A stretch of DNA of 64,000 nucleotides from Roseateles oligotrophus (GTDB lineage Bacteria > Pseudomonadota > Gammaproteobacteria > Burkholderiales > Burkholderiaceae_C), in assembly GCF_025717515.1 (NCBI RefSeq), contig NZ_JAJIRN010000002.1:310001-374000 (forward strand), given 5' to 3'. The translations under genes and the position numbers were made by a program. The notes beneath the pieces were generated by a model that was not told the DNA's origin, did no database searches, and saw only the letters and a list, made by a program, of their open reading frames with translations. How positions within the stretch are numbered: position 1 is the stretch's first letter; each line of letters opens with the position of its first letter. This document shows positions 34,945 to 44,553 of the stretch, piece by piece.

Positions 34945-35244
34945 ATGAACACCCATCTCCTGAGTTATTACGAAGCCATCGAACAAGCCAGCGCCGATAT
35001 GTTGTGCGCCGCACGCACAGGCAATTGGGACGAAGTCGTCAAACTTGAGGGCGCTTGCGTGCTGCTGATCTCGCAGCTGAAGCACGCCGCCTCCAACGAG
35101 AAACTGGCTCCCGATGAGAGCAAACTGAAGACGCGCATCATGCAACGCATCTTGGTCAATGATGCCGAGATCCGCCATCTGGCCGAGCCTTGGCTGGATG
35201 ACTTGGATCAGGTCCTGACGGGCAAGAGCAAAACACTGCACTAA
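34945..35244 (+). CDS. fliT: FliT-like flagellar chaperone
   Basis: A 99-residue helical protein (MNTHLLSYYEAIEQASADML start, then NWDEVVKLEGACVLLI), matching the FliT family found after fliS in betaproteobacteria. In enteric bacteria FliT binds FliD and FlhC. An alternative ATG at 34876 overlaps the fliS stop (ATGA) and would add 23 Pro/Ser-rich residues; I prefer 34945 because the domain begins directly there. Confidence 0.8.
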   Translation: MNTHLLSYYEAIEQASADMLCAARTGNWDEVVKLEGACVLLISQLKHAASNEKLAPDESKLKTRIMQRILVNDAEIRHLAEPWLDDLDQVLTGKSKTLH

Positions 35245-35337
35245 ACCCTGCACCCACTCCGACCGGCCGCGCGCTGCATACAGCGAACGGCCGGTCCCGC
35301 ATCTTGAGTTTGAAACCTTGCAGCCTGGCTTGCCCAC

Positions 35338-36087
35338 ATGTCTACCAAAGCCCAAGCAACCTCCGAAGCTCAGCAAGAGACGGCCGAAACCAGCGACTTT
35401 CGCGTGCAGGCCCCCAGCGAAATTTTGAGCTTGCTGCGCACGCTGCAAACTCAAAAGACGCGGGTCAGCTTGAGCACCCCTAACGGCGCCAGCTTGAGCT
35501 GCAGCCTGATCGACATCGACACGGAGCGGGCCTCACTGAGCTTTGACATCGCCCCCGCCAACGAACAACTGCAGGCCTTGTTGAGTGCAGACGAGATCAC
35601 TGCGGTGGCCTATCTGGACCAAATTCGCCTGCAGTTCGAGCTCGAAGACCCGGTGTTGATCAATGCCGCATTGCGCTGCAACAGCCCCATCGTGATGTAC
35701 AGGTTTCAGCGCCGCCAGACCTTTCGTGTTCAAAACAGCTTGCGTACGCCGCAGGTGCGCTTGGTGCACCCCTTGCACCCTGACTTGCATTTGAGTTTAC
35801 GTATTCTGGATCTGAGCTTGGGTGGCGTAGCGCTGCTTTTGCCGGCCGAAGTTGAGCCGTTTCCGCCTGGCTGTGAGCTGGCATCGGCGCAAGTGAATTT
35901 GGCCCGCGATATCCGCTTCAACACCGGCTTGCGCCTGAAAAATGCGCGGCCTATCGATGCCCTGGGCAATACCCAGCTGGGCTGGACGTTTACGCAGCTT
36001 GATGCTGAAGCGACACTGTTCCTACAGCGCTATATCGATCAGACACAGATCCTGAGCCGCATGCTGCGCAACAAACCGGCGGCCTGA
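35338..36087 (+). CDS. ycgR: YcgR-type c-di-GMP flagellar brake with PilZ domain
   Basis: A 249-residue protein with an N-terminal YcgR domain (~20-125) and a C-terminal PilZ domain. The two c-di-GMP contact motifs are present: an Arg-rich RFQRRQTFRV (R-x-x-x-R, ~130) and DLSLGG (D-x-S-x-x-G, ~160). Ligand-bound YcgR interacts with the motor and slows it. It links the GGDEF/EAL enzymes at the left of the window to motility. It is convergent with fliE, with only 8 bp between the stops. Confidence 0.9.
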   Translation: MSTKAQATSEAQQETAETSDFRVQAPSEILSLLRTLQTQKTRVSLSTPNGASLSCSLIDIDTERASLSFDIAPANEQLQALLSADEITAVAYLDQIRLQFELEDPVLINAALRCNSPIVMYRFQRRQTFRVQNSLRTPQVRLVHPLHPDLHLSLRILDLSLGGVALLLPAEVEPFPPGCELASAQVNLARDIRFNTGLRLKNARPIDALGNTQLGWTFTQLDAEATLFLQRYIDQTQILSRMLRNKPAA

Positions 36088-36095
36088 GCCAAGGC

Positions 36096-36419
36096 TCAAA
36101 CCTGCATATTCATGATTTCAGAATAGGCCGACACCAGGCGGTTGCGCACTTGCAAGGTGGCTTGAAAGCCGATCTGGGCTTTTTGCATGGCCACCATCGT
36201 TTCTTCAAGGCTGACATTGGGATTGTCGAGCTGCACTTCTCTCTGTAGACGAGTCGCCTCGTTCTGCGAGGCGCTGACACCCTTCATCGCCTGCGCCATC
36301 GCATCGCCAAAGCTGGCGCCCTCAACCGCTCGGGTCTTGCCCAGCGGCTGACCATTGACACCCAAACCGGCGCGGGCGGCGGCTTGGGCGAAATCAAACG
36401 GTTTGAGCTTCAGGTCCAT
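36096..36419 (-). CDS. fliE: MS ring-rod junction protein FliE
   Basis: A 107-residue protein ending in the conserved FliE block VSLEETMVAMQKAQIGFQAT and VRNRLVSAYSEIMNMQV. The start at 36419 has GGAG five bases upstream. It is transcribed away from fliF, with about 210 bp between them that should carry divergent class II promoters; no FlhDC consensus is clear enough to mark. Confidence 0.94.
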   Translation of the reverse strand: MDLKLKPFDFAQAAARAGLGVNGQPLGKTRAVEGASFGDAMAQAMKGVSASQNEATRLQREVQLDNPNVSLEETMVAMQKAQIGFQATLQVRNRLVSAYSEIMNMQV

Positions 36420-36628
36420 CACTACTCCATCACCGCGTCAGTGGGGCGCGATGGGATGAATCCTAAGTCTTGAGCAACGTTTATGAAGACAGGAACTGCG
36501 GGCCCTTCCTCGGCCTGTTCGCAGCTTTCTTGAGGGGCCAAAACAGAATAATTCAAGGCATCGGAAGGCTTGTGGTGCATCCATTGGTGCTTCCGTGATT
36601 TAGCTCACAGCCAACCCGGCCTTCTCCC

Positions 36629-38323
36629 ATGGATAACGCAATCAGCCCCGCCATTACCCCCCTGCCGGTCGCAACAAATAGCGCCGATGCGGGCTTTGGC
36701 AGTCGCCTGGCAGCCATGCCGGTGCGCAGCAAATTCATGCTGGGCGCTGGGCTGGCGATCTTGGCCGGCGCCGTCTTGGCAATCACCTTGTGGAGCAACC
36801 AAGGTGACTTCCGTCCGCTCTTCACCGGCCTGTCTGACAAAGACGGTGGCTCGGTGATCAACCAGTTGACCACCTTGAATGTGCCCTACCGCCACGAAGC
36901 GGGCGGCACCATCTTGGTCCCTGCCGCCCAGGTTTATGACGTGCGCATGAAGCTGGCCTCGGCCGGTCTGCCCAAAGGCGGCACGGTTGGCTTTGAGTTG
37001 ATGGACAAAAGCTCGATCGGCCAAACCCAATTCAACGAACGTCTGAGCTTCCAGCGCGGCCTGGAAGGCGAATTGACCCGCACCATCACCGCCCTGGCCG
37101 ATGTGGCCGATGCACGCATCCACCTCGCGATCCCGCAACAAAACGGCTTCTTCCGTGAGCAGCAAAAGCCCAGTGCCTCGGTGATGTTGACGCTGCGCGG
37201 CGGCCGCACGCTGGACCGCGCCCAGATCGCCGGCATCGTTCATCTGGTTTCGGCCAGCGTGCCTGAGTTGTCGCCCAAGGCCGTCAGCGTGCTGGACCAG
37301 ACCGGCGCCCTGCTGTCCAACTCATCCAACGACAGCCTCGGCGGCAGCGGCCTGGACAGCCAGCAACTTCAGTACAAGCAGCAGATCGAAGCCAACTTCA
37401 ACAAACGCATCTATGAATTGCTTGAGCCGGTAGTGGGCCGCGAAAACCTGCGCGCCAGCGTGACCGCCGAAGTCGACTTTTCACAGGTGGAGAGCACCGC
37501 CGAAGAGTTCAAGCCCAACCAGGGTCAGAATGCCAGCGCCTCGGTGCGCAGTTCGCAGACCAATGAAGCGATCAACAGCACTCCGGCGCAAGCGACTGGC
37601 GTGCCTGGTGCGGCCTCCAACCAGCCTCCGACGCCCGCCACCGCCCCCATCAATGGCCAAGCCGCCCCGCTGCAAGCCGCCGGCGGCAACCCGAACAGCA
37701 GCACGAGACGTGAGGCCGTAACCAACTTCGAGTTGGACAAGACCGTGCGCGTCACGCGCAACGCCACGGGCGCTGTGCGGCGTTTGAATGCCGCCGTGGT
37801 GGTCAATCACCGCACGACGACCGACCCCAAGGGCAAAACGACGACGCTGCCGGTCTCGCAAGAAGAGTTGGACAAGCTGACAGCCCTGGTCAAAGAAACC
37901 ATGGGCTTCAGCCAAGAGCGCGGCGACTCGCTGAAGATCATCAGCGCGCCCTTCATGGTTGACAAGCAAAGCACGGTTGAACTGCCGCTGTGGAAGCAAC
38001 CCTTCGTACTCGACATGGTGCGCGCCGCCGCCCTGCCTTTGGCGCTGGTCGCCATCGCCATGATTGCCGTCTTCGGCATGGTGCGCCCGGCCATTCTCGC
38101 CGCCCGTGCGCTGCCACCGACCGAGCCCGAGGCCAACTCACAGCTGAACGCCGTCGTTGACGACGAAAACGAATTGCCCGTGGTGCTCGGCCCCGGCGGA
38201 CTGCCCGCCCTGGCCGGCCCGCTGGTCAACGAGAAATTGGAGCGTGCGCGCCTGCTGGCACGCGAAAACCCGATCGCCGTCGCCAACATCATGCGCGGCT
38301 GGATCGCCGGCGAAGTCGGTTGA
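36629..38323 (+). CDS. fliF: MS ring protein FliF
   Basis: A 564-residue protein with a membrane helix near the N-terminus (FMLGAGLAILAGAVLAITLW, ~38-57) and another near ~470-490 (ALPLALVAIAMIAVFGMVR). Between them is the YscJ/FliF ring-building region (VYDVRMKLASAGLPKGGTVG, LERTITALADVADARIHLAIP in divergent form). A Pro/Ala/Asn-rich insert at ~300-355 is typical of the periplasmic part. The C-terminal tail binds FliG. First gene of the fliFGHIJK run. Confidence 0.97.
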   Translation: MDNAISPAITPLPVATNSADAGFGSRLAAMPVRSKFMLGAGLAILAGAVLAITLWSNQGDFRPLFTGLSDKDGGSVINQLTTLNVPYRHEAGGTILVPAAQVYDVRMKLASAGLPKGGTVGFELMDKSSIGQTQFNERLSFQRGLEGELTRTITALADVADARIHLAIPQQNGFFREQQKPSASVMLTLRGGRTLDRAQIAGIVHLVSASVPELSPKAVSVLDQTGALLSNSSNDSLGGSGLDSQQLQYKQQIEANFNKRIYELLEPVVGRENLRASVTAEVDFSQVESTAEEFKPNQGQNASASVRSSQTNEAINSTPAQATGVPGAASNQPPTPATAPINGQAAPLQAAGGNPNSSTRREAVTNFELDKTVRVTRNATGAVRRLNAAVVVNHRTTTDPKGKTTTLPVSQEELDKLTALVKETMGFSQERGDSLKIISAPFMVDKQSTVELPLWKQPFVLDMVRAAALPLALVAIAMIAVFGMVRPAILAARALPPTEPEANSQLNAVVDDENELPVVLGPGGLPALAGPLVNEKLERARLLARENPIAVANIMRGWIAGEVG

Positions 38324-38362
38324 TCCCGACCACCCGACAGCTCATCTAGAGACCAGAAAATC

Positions 38363-39358
38363 ATGGACGACAAAGGTGTTGAAGACGCTGCGATTCTGCT
38401 GATGTCACTCGGCGAGGAGGAGGCGTCCGAAGTGTTCAAGCATCTGGCGCCGAAAGAAGTGCAGCGGCTCGGCGAGACGATCGCCAAGTTGAAGGTGGTC
38501 GGCCGCGACAAGGTCGAACAAGTTCTTACACGCTTTGATCTGGTCGCTGAAACGCAGAGCACCCTGGTCTCGGACACGGATGAATATGTCCGCCAGGTGC
38601 TGCGCAAGGCACTCGGCGAAGACAAGGCTAACCTGCTGCTCGATCGCATTCTGCAAGGCAGCGACGTCTCCAGTATCGAGAGTCTGAAGTGGATGGACGC
38701 GGCCTCGGTGGCCGAGTTGCTGCGCAACGAACACCCGCAAATCATTGCCGCCATCCTGGCCCATCTGGACTTTGATCAGACCAGCTCGGTGCTGCGCGTC
38801 TTCACCGAGCGCCAGCGCAACGAGGTGCTGGTACGTATCGCCACGCTGGACGGCATCCAGCCTATGGCTTTGAAAGACCTCAACGAGGTGATGAGTCAGG
38901 TGCTGGCCGGCGGTGAGCGCATGCGCAAGAGCAGCCTGGGCGGCGTCAAGACAGCGGCCGAGATCATCAATATGCTGGGCTCCAGCGTCGAGGCTTCGGT
39001 GCTCGACTACATCCGCGAAGCCGACGCCGATCTGGCCCAGAAGATCATGGACAACATGTTCACCTTCGACGATCTGGACAAGATCGACGACAAGGGCATC
39101 CAGGCCGTGCTGAAGGAAGTGCAGTCCGAATCTTTGGTGGTGGCTCTGAAAGGCGCGAGTGCCGAACTGCGCGAAAAGATTCTGCGCAATATGTCGACCC
39201 GTGCCGCCGAGACGCTGCGCGAGGACCTGGATTCGCGCGGCCCGGTGCGGCTGTCCGAGGTCGAGGGCGAGCAGAAGGAAATGCTCAAGATCGTGCGCCG
39301 TCTGGTCGACGAAGGCACGATCGTGATGGCCGGTGGCGGCGACGATCAGTTCGTGTAA
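38363..39358 (+). CDS. fliG: Motor switch protein FliG
   Basis: A 331-residue protein. The middle domain has the conserved EHPQ (ELLRNEHPQIIAAILAHLD, ~120) and the C-terminal domain has the torque helix region (MFTFDDLDKIDDKGIQAVL), where charged residues contact MotA. All three FliG domains are present without gaps. It follows fliF by 40 bp. Confidence 0.97.
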   Translation: MDDKGVEDAAILLMSLGEEEASEVFKHLAPKEVQRLGETIAKLKVVGRDKVEQVLTRFDLVAETQSTLVSDTDEYVRQVLRKALGEDKANLLLDRILQGSDVSSIESLKWMDAASVAELLRNEHPQIIAAILAHLDFDQTSSVLRVFTERQRNEVLVRIATLDGIQPMALKDLNEVMSQVLAGGERMRKSSLGGVKTAAEIINMLGSSVEASVLDYIREADADLAQKIMDNMFTFDDLDKIDDKGIQAVLKEVQSESLVVALKGASAELREKILRNMSTRAAETLREDLDSRGPVRLSEVEGEQKEMLKIVRRLVDEGTIVMAGGGDDQFV

Positions 39359-39376
39359 CTCCAGGTGCCTAACATC

Positions 39377-40219
39377 ATGAGTCCACGTCCTCCCCGTCAA
39401 GTGCCGCCCCCCACCCGCGAGGACGGTGCACCGCGCACCAGCAGCTATAGCCGTTTCATTCCACGTGAAGAGCTGCAAGGCTTTGCGGCCTGGAACCCGG
39501 ATTCGCTGCAAGGTGCGTCGACGGCTCAGCGGCCACCGATCAGTGCGCCCTCGCCCGCTACAAATTCAGCCGCAGCCGCAGCGCAAGCCAAGCAGAGCGC
39601 TCCTGCCCCAGCACCGGAACCCGAACCAAGCCTGCAGGAGCAACTCCACGCGGCCCGCCAAGCCGGCTATCAAGATGGCTACCGCGACGGTTTGTCGGCA
39701 CTTGACGCCTTCAAGCAAAGCTTCGCGCAGCAGATGAGCGCTCAACTCGGCACGCTGGTGCGCAACTTCGACGCCGACTTCCGGGCACTTGAAGGCGAGA
39801 TGGCAAAGGCCTTGGCACGCAGCGCGGTGGAGTTGGCCCGCCAAGTCGTGCGCAGCGAAATCAAGCAGCGGCCGGAGCACATTGCCAAGGTTGCGCATGA
39901 CGCGGTCGAGGCGCTGCAACTGTCGGCCCGCCATGTGCGTGTGCGCGTCAACCCGAGCGATTACCCCCTGGTGATGGACGGTGCCGGGGAAGAAATGCGC
40001 GCACGTGAAGCGCAGGTGCTGCCCGACGCCGATGTGCCGCGCGGCGGCTGCCGGGTCGATTCCGACATCAGCAGCGTAGACGCCAGCTTGGCCACACGTT
40101 GGCAGCAAGCGGTGGCCTCGATGGGCCAAGCCTCACTGTGGGAAGACCGCCGCAGCAATGCGGCCGAAGCCAGTGCGGCCGCAAGTGCAATGGCCAAGGG
40201 TCCGGAGGAGCAATCATGA
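39377..40219 (+). CDS. fliH: Export ATPase regulator FliH
   Basis: A 280-residue protein. A Pro/Ala-rich N-terminal third is followed by [20 protein letters not shown], a GxxxG-like segment, and a C-terminal domain ([40 protein letters not shown]) that resembles the b/delta subunits of F-ATPase. FliH binds FliI and links it to FliN. ATG at 39377 is preferred over an in-frame GTG at 39365. Its stop overlaps the fliI start. Confidence 0.92.
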   Translation: MSPRPPRQVPPPTREDGAPRTSSYSRFIPREELQGFAAWNPDSLQGASTAQRPPISAPSPATNSAAAAAQAKQSAPAPAPEPEPSLQEQLHAARQAGYQDGYRDGLSALDAFKQSFAQQMSAQLGTLVRNFDADFRALEGEMAKALARSAVELARQVVRSEIKQRPEHIAKVAHDAVEALQLSARHVRVRVNPSDYPLVMDGAGEEMRAREAQVLPDADVPRGGCRVDSDISSVDASLATRWQQAVASMGQASLWEDRRSNAAEASAAASAMAKGPEEQS

Positions 40220-41679
40220 TGGACATCGGCGCCTCAGCGACGGAACAAGCCCGTGCCGACACCCGCCAAGGGCGTTGGCAGCAGTATCTTGAGGATCTGC
40301 AAGCTTTTGCCAGTACAGCCGTGCCGCTGGAATCGCAGGGCAAGCTGGTTCGTGTCGCTGGTTTGGTGCTTGAGGCCACTGGTGTCAAGGTACCGGTCGG
40401 CTCGGTCTGTGAAATCCACATGCCCAGCTCCAATTCGAACCCGCAACGCGGCCTGCGGCCGGTCAATGCCGAAGTGGTGGGTTTTTCGGGCGACCGGGCT
40501 TACCTGATGCCTACCGACGAGATTCAAGGTTTGTCGAGCGGTGCGATGGTGATCCCGCGCGCCCTGCCCTTGATGGCACCGATGTTGGGCAAGCCGATGC
40601 AACGCTGGCGGCGCGACGAAGACCGTGGCCTGCATCTGCCCATGGGCGATGGCCTGCTGGGCCGGGTGGTTGATTCGCACGGCAATCCGCTTGATCGCCG
40701 TGGCCCGCTGCAAATGACGCATGCCGAACCGATGGTGCGCCGCCCCATCAACGCGATGGATCGCGACCCGGTCCGCACACCGCTGGACACCGGCGTTAGA
40801 GCCATCAACGCGATGCTGACGGTGGGCCGTGGCCAGCGTCTTGGCCTGTTCGCCGGTACCGGCGTCGGCAAGTCGGTGCTGCTGGGCATGATGGCGCGCT
40901 ACACGCAAGCAGACGTGATCGTCGTCGGCTTGATTGGCGAGCGCGGCCGCGAAGTCAAGGAATTCATCGAAGACATCCTCGGCGAGGATGGCCTGCAACG
41001 TTCGGTCGTCGTCGCTGCCCCGGCCGATGCTCCCCCGCTGGTACGCATGCAAGGCGCGCATTACGCGACCGCAATAGCCGAGAACTTCCGCGATCGCGGC
41101 CAGCATGTGCTGCTGCTGATGGACTCGCTGACCCGCTACGCGATGGCGCAGCGCGAGATTGCATTGGCCATCGGCGAGCCACCGGCCACCAAGGGCTATC
41201 CACCGAGCTGCTTTGCCAAGCTACCCCAATTGGTGGAGCGCAGCGGTAACGGCCTGCCGGGCGAAGGCTCGATCACCGCGTTCTACACAGTGCTGAGTGA
41301 AGGCGATGACCAGCAAGATCCGATTGCCGATGCGGCGCGCGGCATCTTGGACGGCCACATCGTCCTGAGCCGCGAGTTGGCCGAGGCCGGCCATTACCCC
41401 GCGATTGATATTGAACGGTCGATCAGCCGGGTGATGACCAATGTCGCCAAGCAGCCTCATATCGAAGCCGCACGGCGCTGCCGCCAACTGCTCGCGAAAT
41501 ACAACAAAGCGCGCGATCTGATTCAGCTGGGCGCCTATGCCCCGGGCCACGACGCCGAGCTGGACCAGGCCGTACGCCTGCATCCGGATATCAACCGTTT
41601 GTTGCAACAAGACATGCACAGCCCTGCTGTGCTGGAAGAAAGCCTCAAACAACTCGCAAGCGTCATCAAGGACGCCTGA
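40216..41679 (+). CDS. fliI: Flagellar export ATPase FliI
   Basis: A 487-residue ATPase related to F1-beta. The P-loop is in [20 protein letters not shown] (~215), Walker B in [20 protein letters not shown], and the family block [20 protein letters not shown] is intact. It energises substrate entry with FliH and FliJ. ATG at 40216 overlaps the fliH stop, with GGAGGAG just upstream; the adjacent ATG at 40219 is equally possible. Confidence 0.96.
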   Translation: MMDIGASATEQARADTRQGRWQQYLEDLQAFASTAVPLESQGKLVRVAGLVLEATGVKVPVGSVCEIHMPSSNSNPQRGLRPVNAEVVGFSGDRAYLMPTDEIQGLSSGAMVIPRALPLMAPMLGKPMQRWRRDEDRGLHLPMGDGLLGRVVDSHGNPLDRRGPLQMTHAEPMVRRPINAMDRDPVRTPLDTGVRAINAMLTVGRGQRLGLFAGTGVGKSVLLGMMARYTQADVIVVGLIGERGREVKEFIEDILGEDGLQRSVVVAAPADAPPLVRMQGAHYATAIAENFRDRGQHVLLLMDSLTRYAMAQREIALAIGEPPATKGYPPSCFAKLPQLVERSGNGLPGEGSITAFYTVLSEGDDQQDPIADAARGILDGHIVLSRELAEAGHYPAIDIERSISRVMTNVAKQPHIEAARRCRQLLAKYNKARDLIQLGAYAPGHDAELDQAVRLHPDINRLLQQDMHSPAVLEESLKQLASVIKDA

Positions 41680-41753
41680 AAGCTGCCGATAGACCTAGGG
41701 TCGGCGACCCGAATTCGCGCCGACTCACCAGATTCTGAAATGGAGTGCGCTGT

Positions 41754-42224
41754 ATGAACGCTAACAATCTACAGGTACTGAGCATTTTGCTCGAACGCGC
41801 CGAAAGCGAACGCGACGAAGGTCGCAAGCAGATGCAAGAAGCGCAAGCACGCGCCACCCATGCCCGAGCGCAACATGGCGATCTGGCCCAATACCGCAAT
41901 GACTACCAGCAGCGCTGGGGACAGCAGTTCGCCGACCGCGGCACGATGGATATCGTGGTCTGCTACCAGACCTTCGGCGGCCGGCTTGATCAAGCCATCA
42001 CCAGCCAGACTCAAGTGGCGGACTATGCGGATCAAAGGCTCGAACAAGCAAGAGCTCGCCTGCAAGAGTTGGAGATGCGTGTTGCCTCGATCGCCAAGTT
42101 GATGGAGCGCCGGCGCCTGGAGATCAGCCGCGCCGGCCAACGCCAAGAGCAAAAGGCCACCGACGAGCAAGCCGCTCGAGCCTCGCTCAGCGCCTTCAAC
42201 CCCTTTATGCGCTTGTCCGCCTGA
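41754..42224 (+). CDS. fliJ: Export apparatus protein FliJ
   Basis: A 156-residue, highly charged coiled-coil protein (ERAESERDEGRKQMQEAQAR near the N-terminus and LEQARARLQELEMRVASIAK later), of the size and position of FliJ, the central stalk of the export ATPase. The start at 41754 has GGAG eight bases upstream. It lies between fliI and fliK. Confidence 0.9.
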   Translation: MNANNLQVLSILLERAESERDEGRKQMQEAQARATHARAQHGDLAQYRNDYQQRWGQQFADRGTMDIVVCYQTFGGRLDQAITSQTQVADYADQRLEQARARLQELEMRVASIAKLMERRRLEISRAGQRQEQKATDEQAARASLSAFNPFMRLSA

Positions 42225-42259
42225 AGTGCTCTTGCAATACAGACGAGCCAACGATCATC

Positions 42260-43753
42260 ATGAGTTCGACCTCCTCCAATTTGCTCAATAGCGCCTCGTT
42301 CGCCCAAACAACTCGCGTAGAGGGGACCGCGCCCGGTCTGATGCGTGGCAGCAAGCCCAGCGCTGAAAGCAATGCCCATTTCGCTCAATTGATGAAGAGC
42401 TATGGCGGCGCTCAGACCTCGCTTTCTAAGCCGGAAGCGAGCCAGCAGGCACCAATGACTGACAAGCTCGCCAAACCCTCGCCGCCGCCCGCCGTAGCTC
42501 GACCGCCCGAAGGAAAAACGGAGACGCAGCGCCAGGAGCAGAAGCTCGCTCAAAAGAAGACGAGCCAGAGTGAGGACGCAAGACCCCGCGCAACGGCTGT
42601 CGGCCAAGCTCAAAAAGGCAGCGCGGCGGCGACGCTCAAAGGGGAGTCCGAAAAACGTCAGGCTGCGCCCTCGAATATCAGCTCAAGCACGACCTCACCC
42701 GACGCTGTGGAGCAAGCAAAACACCTAAAGGCAAAAACCAGCGACTCAAGCGAGGGCTCGGAGGTCAGCGATGCAAATGCAGCCGCTGCGATTGCCGCCG
42801 CTCAACAGGCCTCCAACGGAGCTTCACTGCCCGACCTCGCGGGCGCTGCCGCGCCGAATAGCTCCGCAGGGTCAAACCTGGAGGAACAAGGCAAGGCCGA
42901 TAGCGCAAGCAGAGGCGTCAGTCTTGCATCGCAACTCGCTACCGCAGGGAGCGCAAATGCGCATGAATTCACAAATGCCGCCAAAGCAGAACAGAGCGAA
43001 GCACCAGCGTACCCTGGGGCAACTTCGGCCATCGCAAGCCCAGGTCGCCCGTCGCTTCACGCCCAGCCAAATACTCCCTCTGCGACACTTCAAGCCAAGC
43101 AAATAGTCGCCGGGCTCTCAGCTGAACTGACTCAACACAACGCCCGCAATTTCAACCTGGAAATGCTAAGCGCGCCGGGCAACTCGGCCAACTCGAGCGG
43201 CGAGGCGCAAGCGCCTAAGGTCGAAGGTTCCGGATTCGAAGGCTTGCTGGCAGCAGCCGGAGTTGCTGCCCCCTCTTCTGCCGAGATCAAGAGCGAAGTA
43301 TTGGCAAGCCGTGAAGTCACCCTCAGCCATCCCTTGACTGAACCCGGCTTCGCCCCTGAGATGGCGGCACGCTTGAGCGTGCTGGCGGCTGACGGCATTC
43401 AAGAGGCTCGCCTGCATTTGAATCCGGCTGAAATGGGACCGGTTTCGGTGCAAATCATCGTTGAAGGTCATCAGGCCCAAATTGCGTTTCATGCCGAACA
43501 TGAACAGACCCGCCATGTCCTGGAACAAAGCCTGCCGGACTTGGCCGCAGCTTTGCGGGATTCCGGCCTAACCCTGAGTGGCGGCGGCGTCTTCCAGCAG
43601 GCCGAAGGTCAAAATAGATCCTCGCAAAACGAGACAGATTCCAAGGCTGCGCCGGGGTCTGACAGACTCGGCAAAGCGCAATTGAGCGCAGTTAACGAAT
43701 CGAAGCCGATGCTGATCAGGCAAAGCCAGGGCGTGGTCGACCTTTACGCCTGA
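42260..43753 (+). CDS. fliK: Hook-length control protein FliK
   Basis: A 497-residue protein. The first ~340 residues are a low-complexity Ala/Ser/Gln/Lys-rich ruler, and the C-terminal Flg_hook domain contains EARLHLNPAEMGPVSVQIIV and HVLEQSLPDLAAALRDSGLT, the region that contacts FlhB and triggers the export switch. It is the last gene of the fliF-fliK run, with 154 bp before fliL. Confidence 0.94.
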   Translation: MSSTSSNLLNSASFAQTTRVEGTAPGLMRGSKPSAESNAHFAQLMKSYGGAQTSLSKPEASQQAPMTDKLAKPSPPPAVARPPEGKTETQRQEQKLAQKKTSQSEDARPRATAVGQAQKGSAAATLKGESEKRQAAPSNISSSTTSPDAVEQAKHLKAKTSDSSEGSEVSDANAAAAIAAAQQASNGASLPDLAGAAAPNSSAGSNLEEQGKADSASRGVSLASQLATAGSANAHEFTNAAKAEQSEAPAYPGATSAIASPGRPSLHAQPNTPSATLQAKQIVAGLSAELTQHNARNFNLEMLSAPGNSANSSGEAQAPKVEGSGFEGLLAAAGVAAPSSAEIKSEVLASREVTLSHPLTEPGFAPEMAARLSVLAADGIQEARLHLNPAEMGPVSVQIIVEGHQAQIAFHAEHEQTRHVLEQSLPDLAAALRDSGLTLSGGGVFQQAEGQNRSSQNETDSKAAPGSDRLGKAQLSAVNESKPMLIRQSQGVVDLYA

Positions 43754-43907
43754 AGTTCAGTTCTGAATAGCCAAGCCTCGTGCCTGCTTTTCATGGCTTG
43801 AACGGCGAGTGCAGGGTCAATAATCGAATCCAGAATGGCTCTTTAGGGTTGACGACTGTGGCGCACAGGCGTCGCTTCAACTCGGGCCAATGACTACAGG
43901 AGTTCGA

Positions 43908-44525
43908 ATGTCAACACCAGCACCCGCTGCCGCAGCCGAAGCCCCCAAAGGCGGCGGCAAGAAGAAGCTCATCATCATCATTGCCGCAGTCCTGGTTTTG
44001 GTCCTGGGCGGCGGTGGCGCGGCCTTGTTACTGTTGAAAAAGAAAGCCCCGGTCGACGGAGAAGAAGACGGCGCTGAGACCTCACACGAGTCCGCGCCCA
44101 CCCACGCGCAAGCCAAACCCGGTACGCCCCCGGTCTTCGTGCCCTTGGATCCCTTCACGGTCAACCTGTCGGATAAAGATGTTGACCGATTCGCGCAAAT
44201 TGGCATCACTTTAGAAGTGATGGACGCACACACCGCCGATCTAATCAAGGCCTACCTACCCGCCATTCGAAGCAATGTGTTGATGGTGCTGTCGCACAAG
44301 ACCTCAGCCGAATTGCTGTCCCGCGAGGGTAAAGAGAAGTTATCCAAGGAAGTGTTGCGTGAGTCGGTCCGCCCTATGGGTATCGAACTCGAACCGGACG
44401 AAGAGGCCGAACCGGAAGATTCGGAGGCCGACACTCCGAAGAAAAAGAAAAAGAAAAAGAAAAAGGCTCCGCCTGTGGTGAGCCCGGTCACCAAAGTTTT
44501 GTTCTCGACTTTCATCGTCCAGTGA
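43908..44525 (+). CDS. fliL: Basal-body stator-associated protein FliL
   Basis: A 205-residue single-pass protein. The basic GGGKKKLIIIIAAVLVLVLGG segment (~20-40) is a membrane helix, and the periplasmic part has PFTVNLSDKDVDRFAQIGIT and ends in VLFSTFIVQ, typical of FliL. Near the C-terminus is an acidic stretch followed by nine consecutive Lys, encoded by an AAGAAA repeat, which is not usual for the family. The ATG at 43908 has AGGAG upstream. It starts the fliLMNOPQR run. Confidence 0.93.
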   Translation: MSTPAPAAAAEAPKGGGKKKLIIIIAAVLVLVLGGGGAALLLLKKKAPVDGEEDGAETSHESAPTHAQAKPGTPPVFVPLDPFTVNLSDKDVDRFAQIGITLEVMDAHTADLIKAYLPAIRSNVLMVLSHKTSAELLSREGKEKLSKEVLRESVRPMGIELEPDEEAEPEDSEADTPKKKKKKKKKAPPVVSPVTKVLFSTFIVQ

Positions 44526-44553
44526 GCCCGCTGCCCCGCAACGGTGAGTCAGC

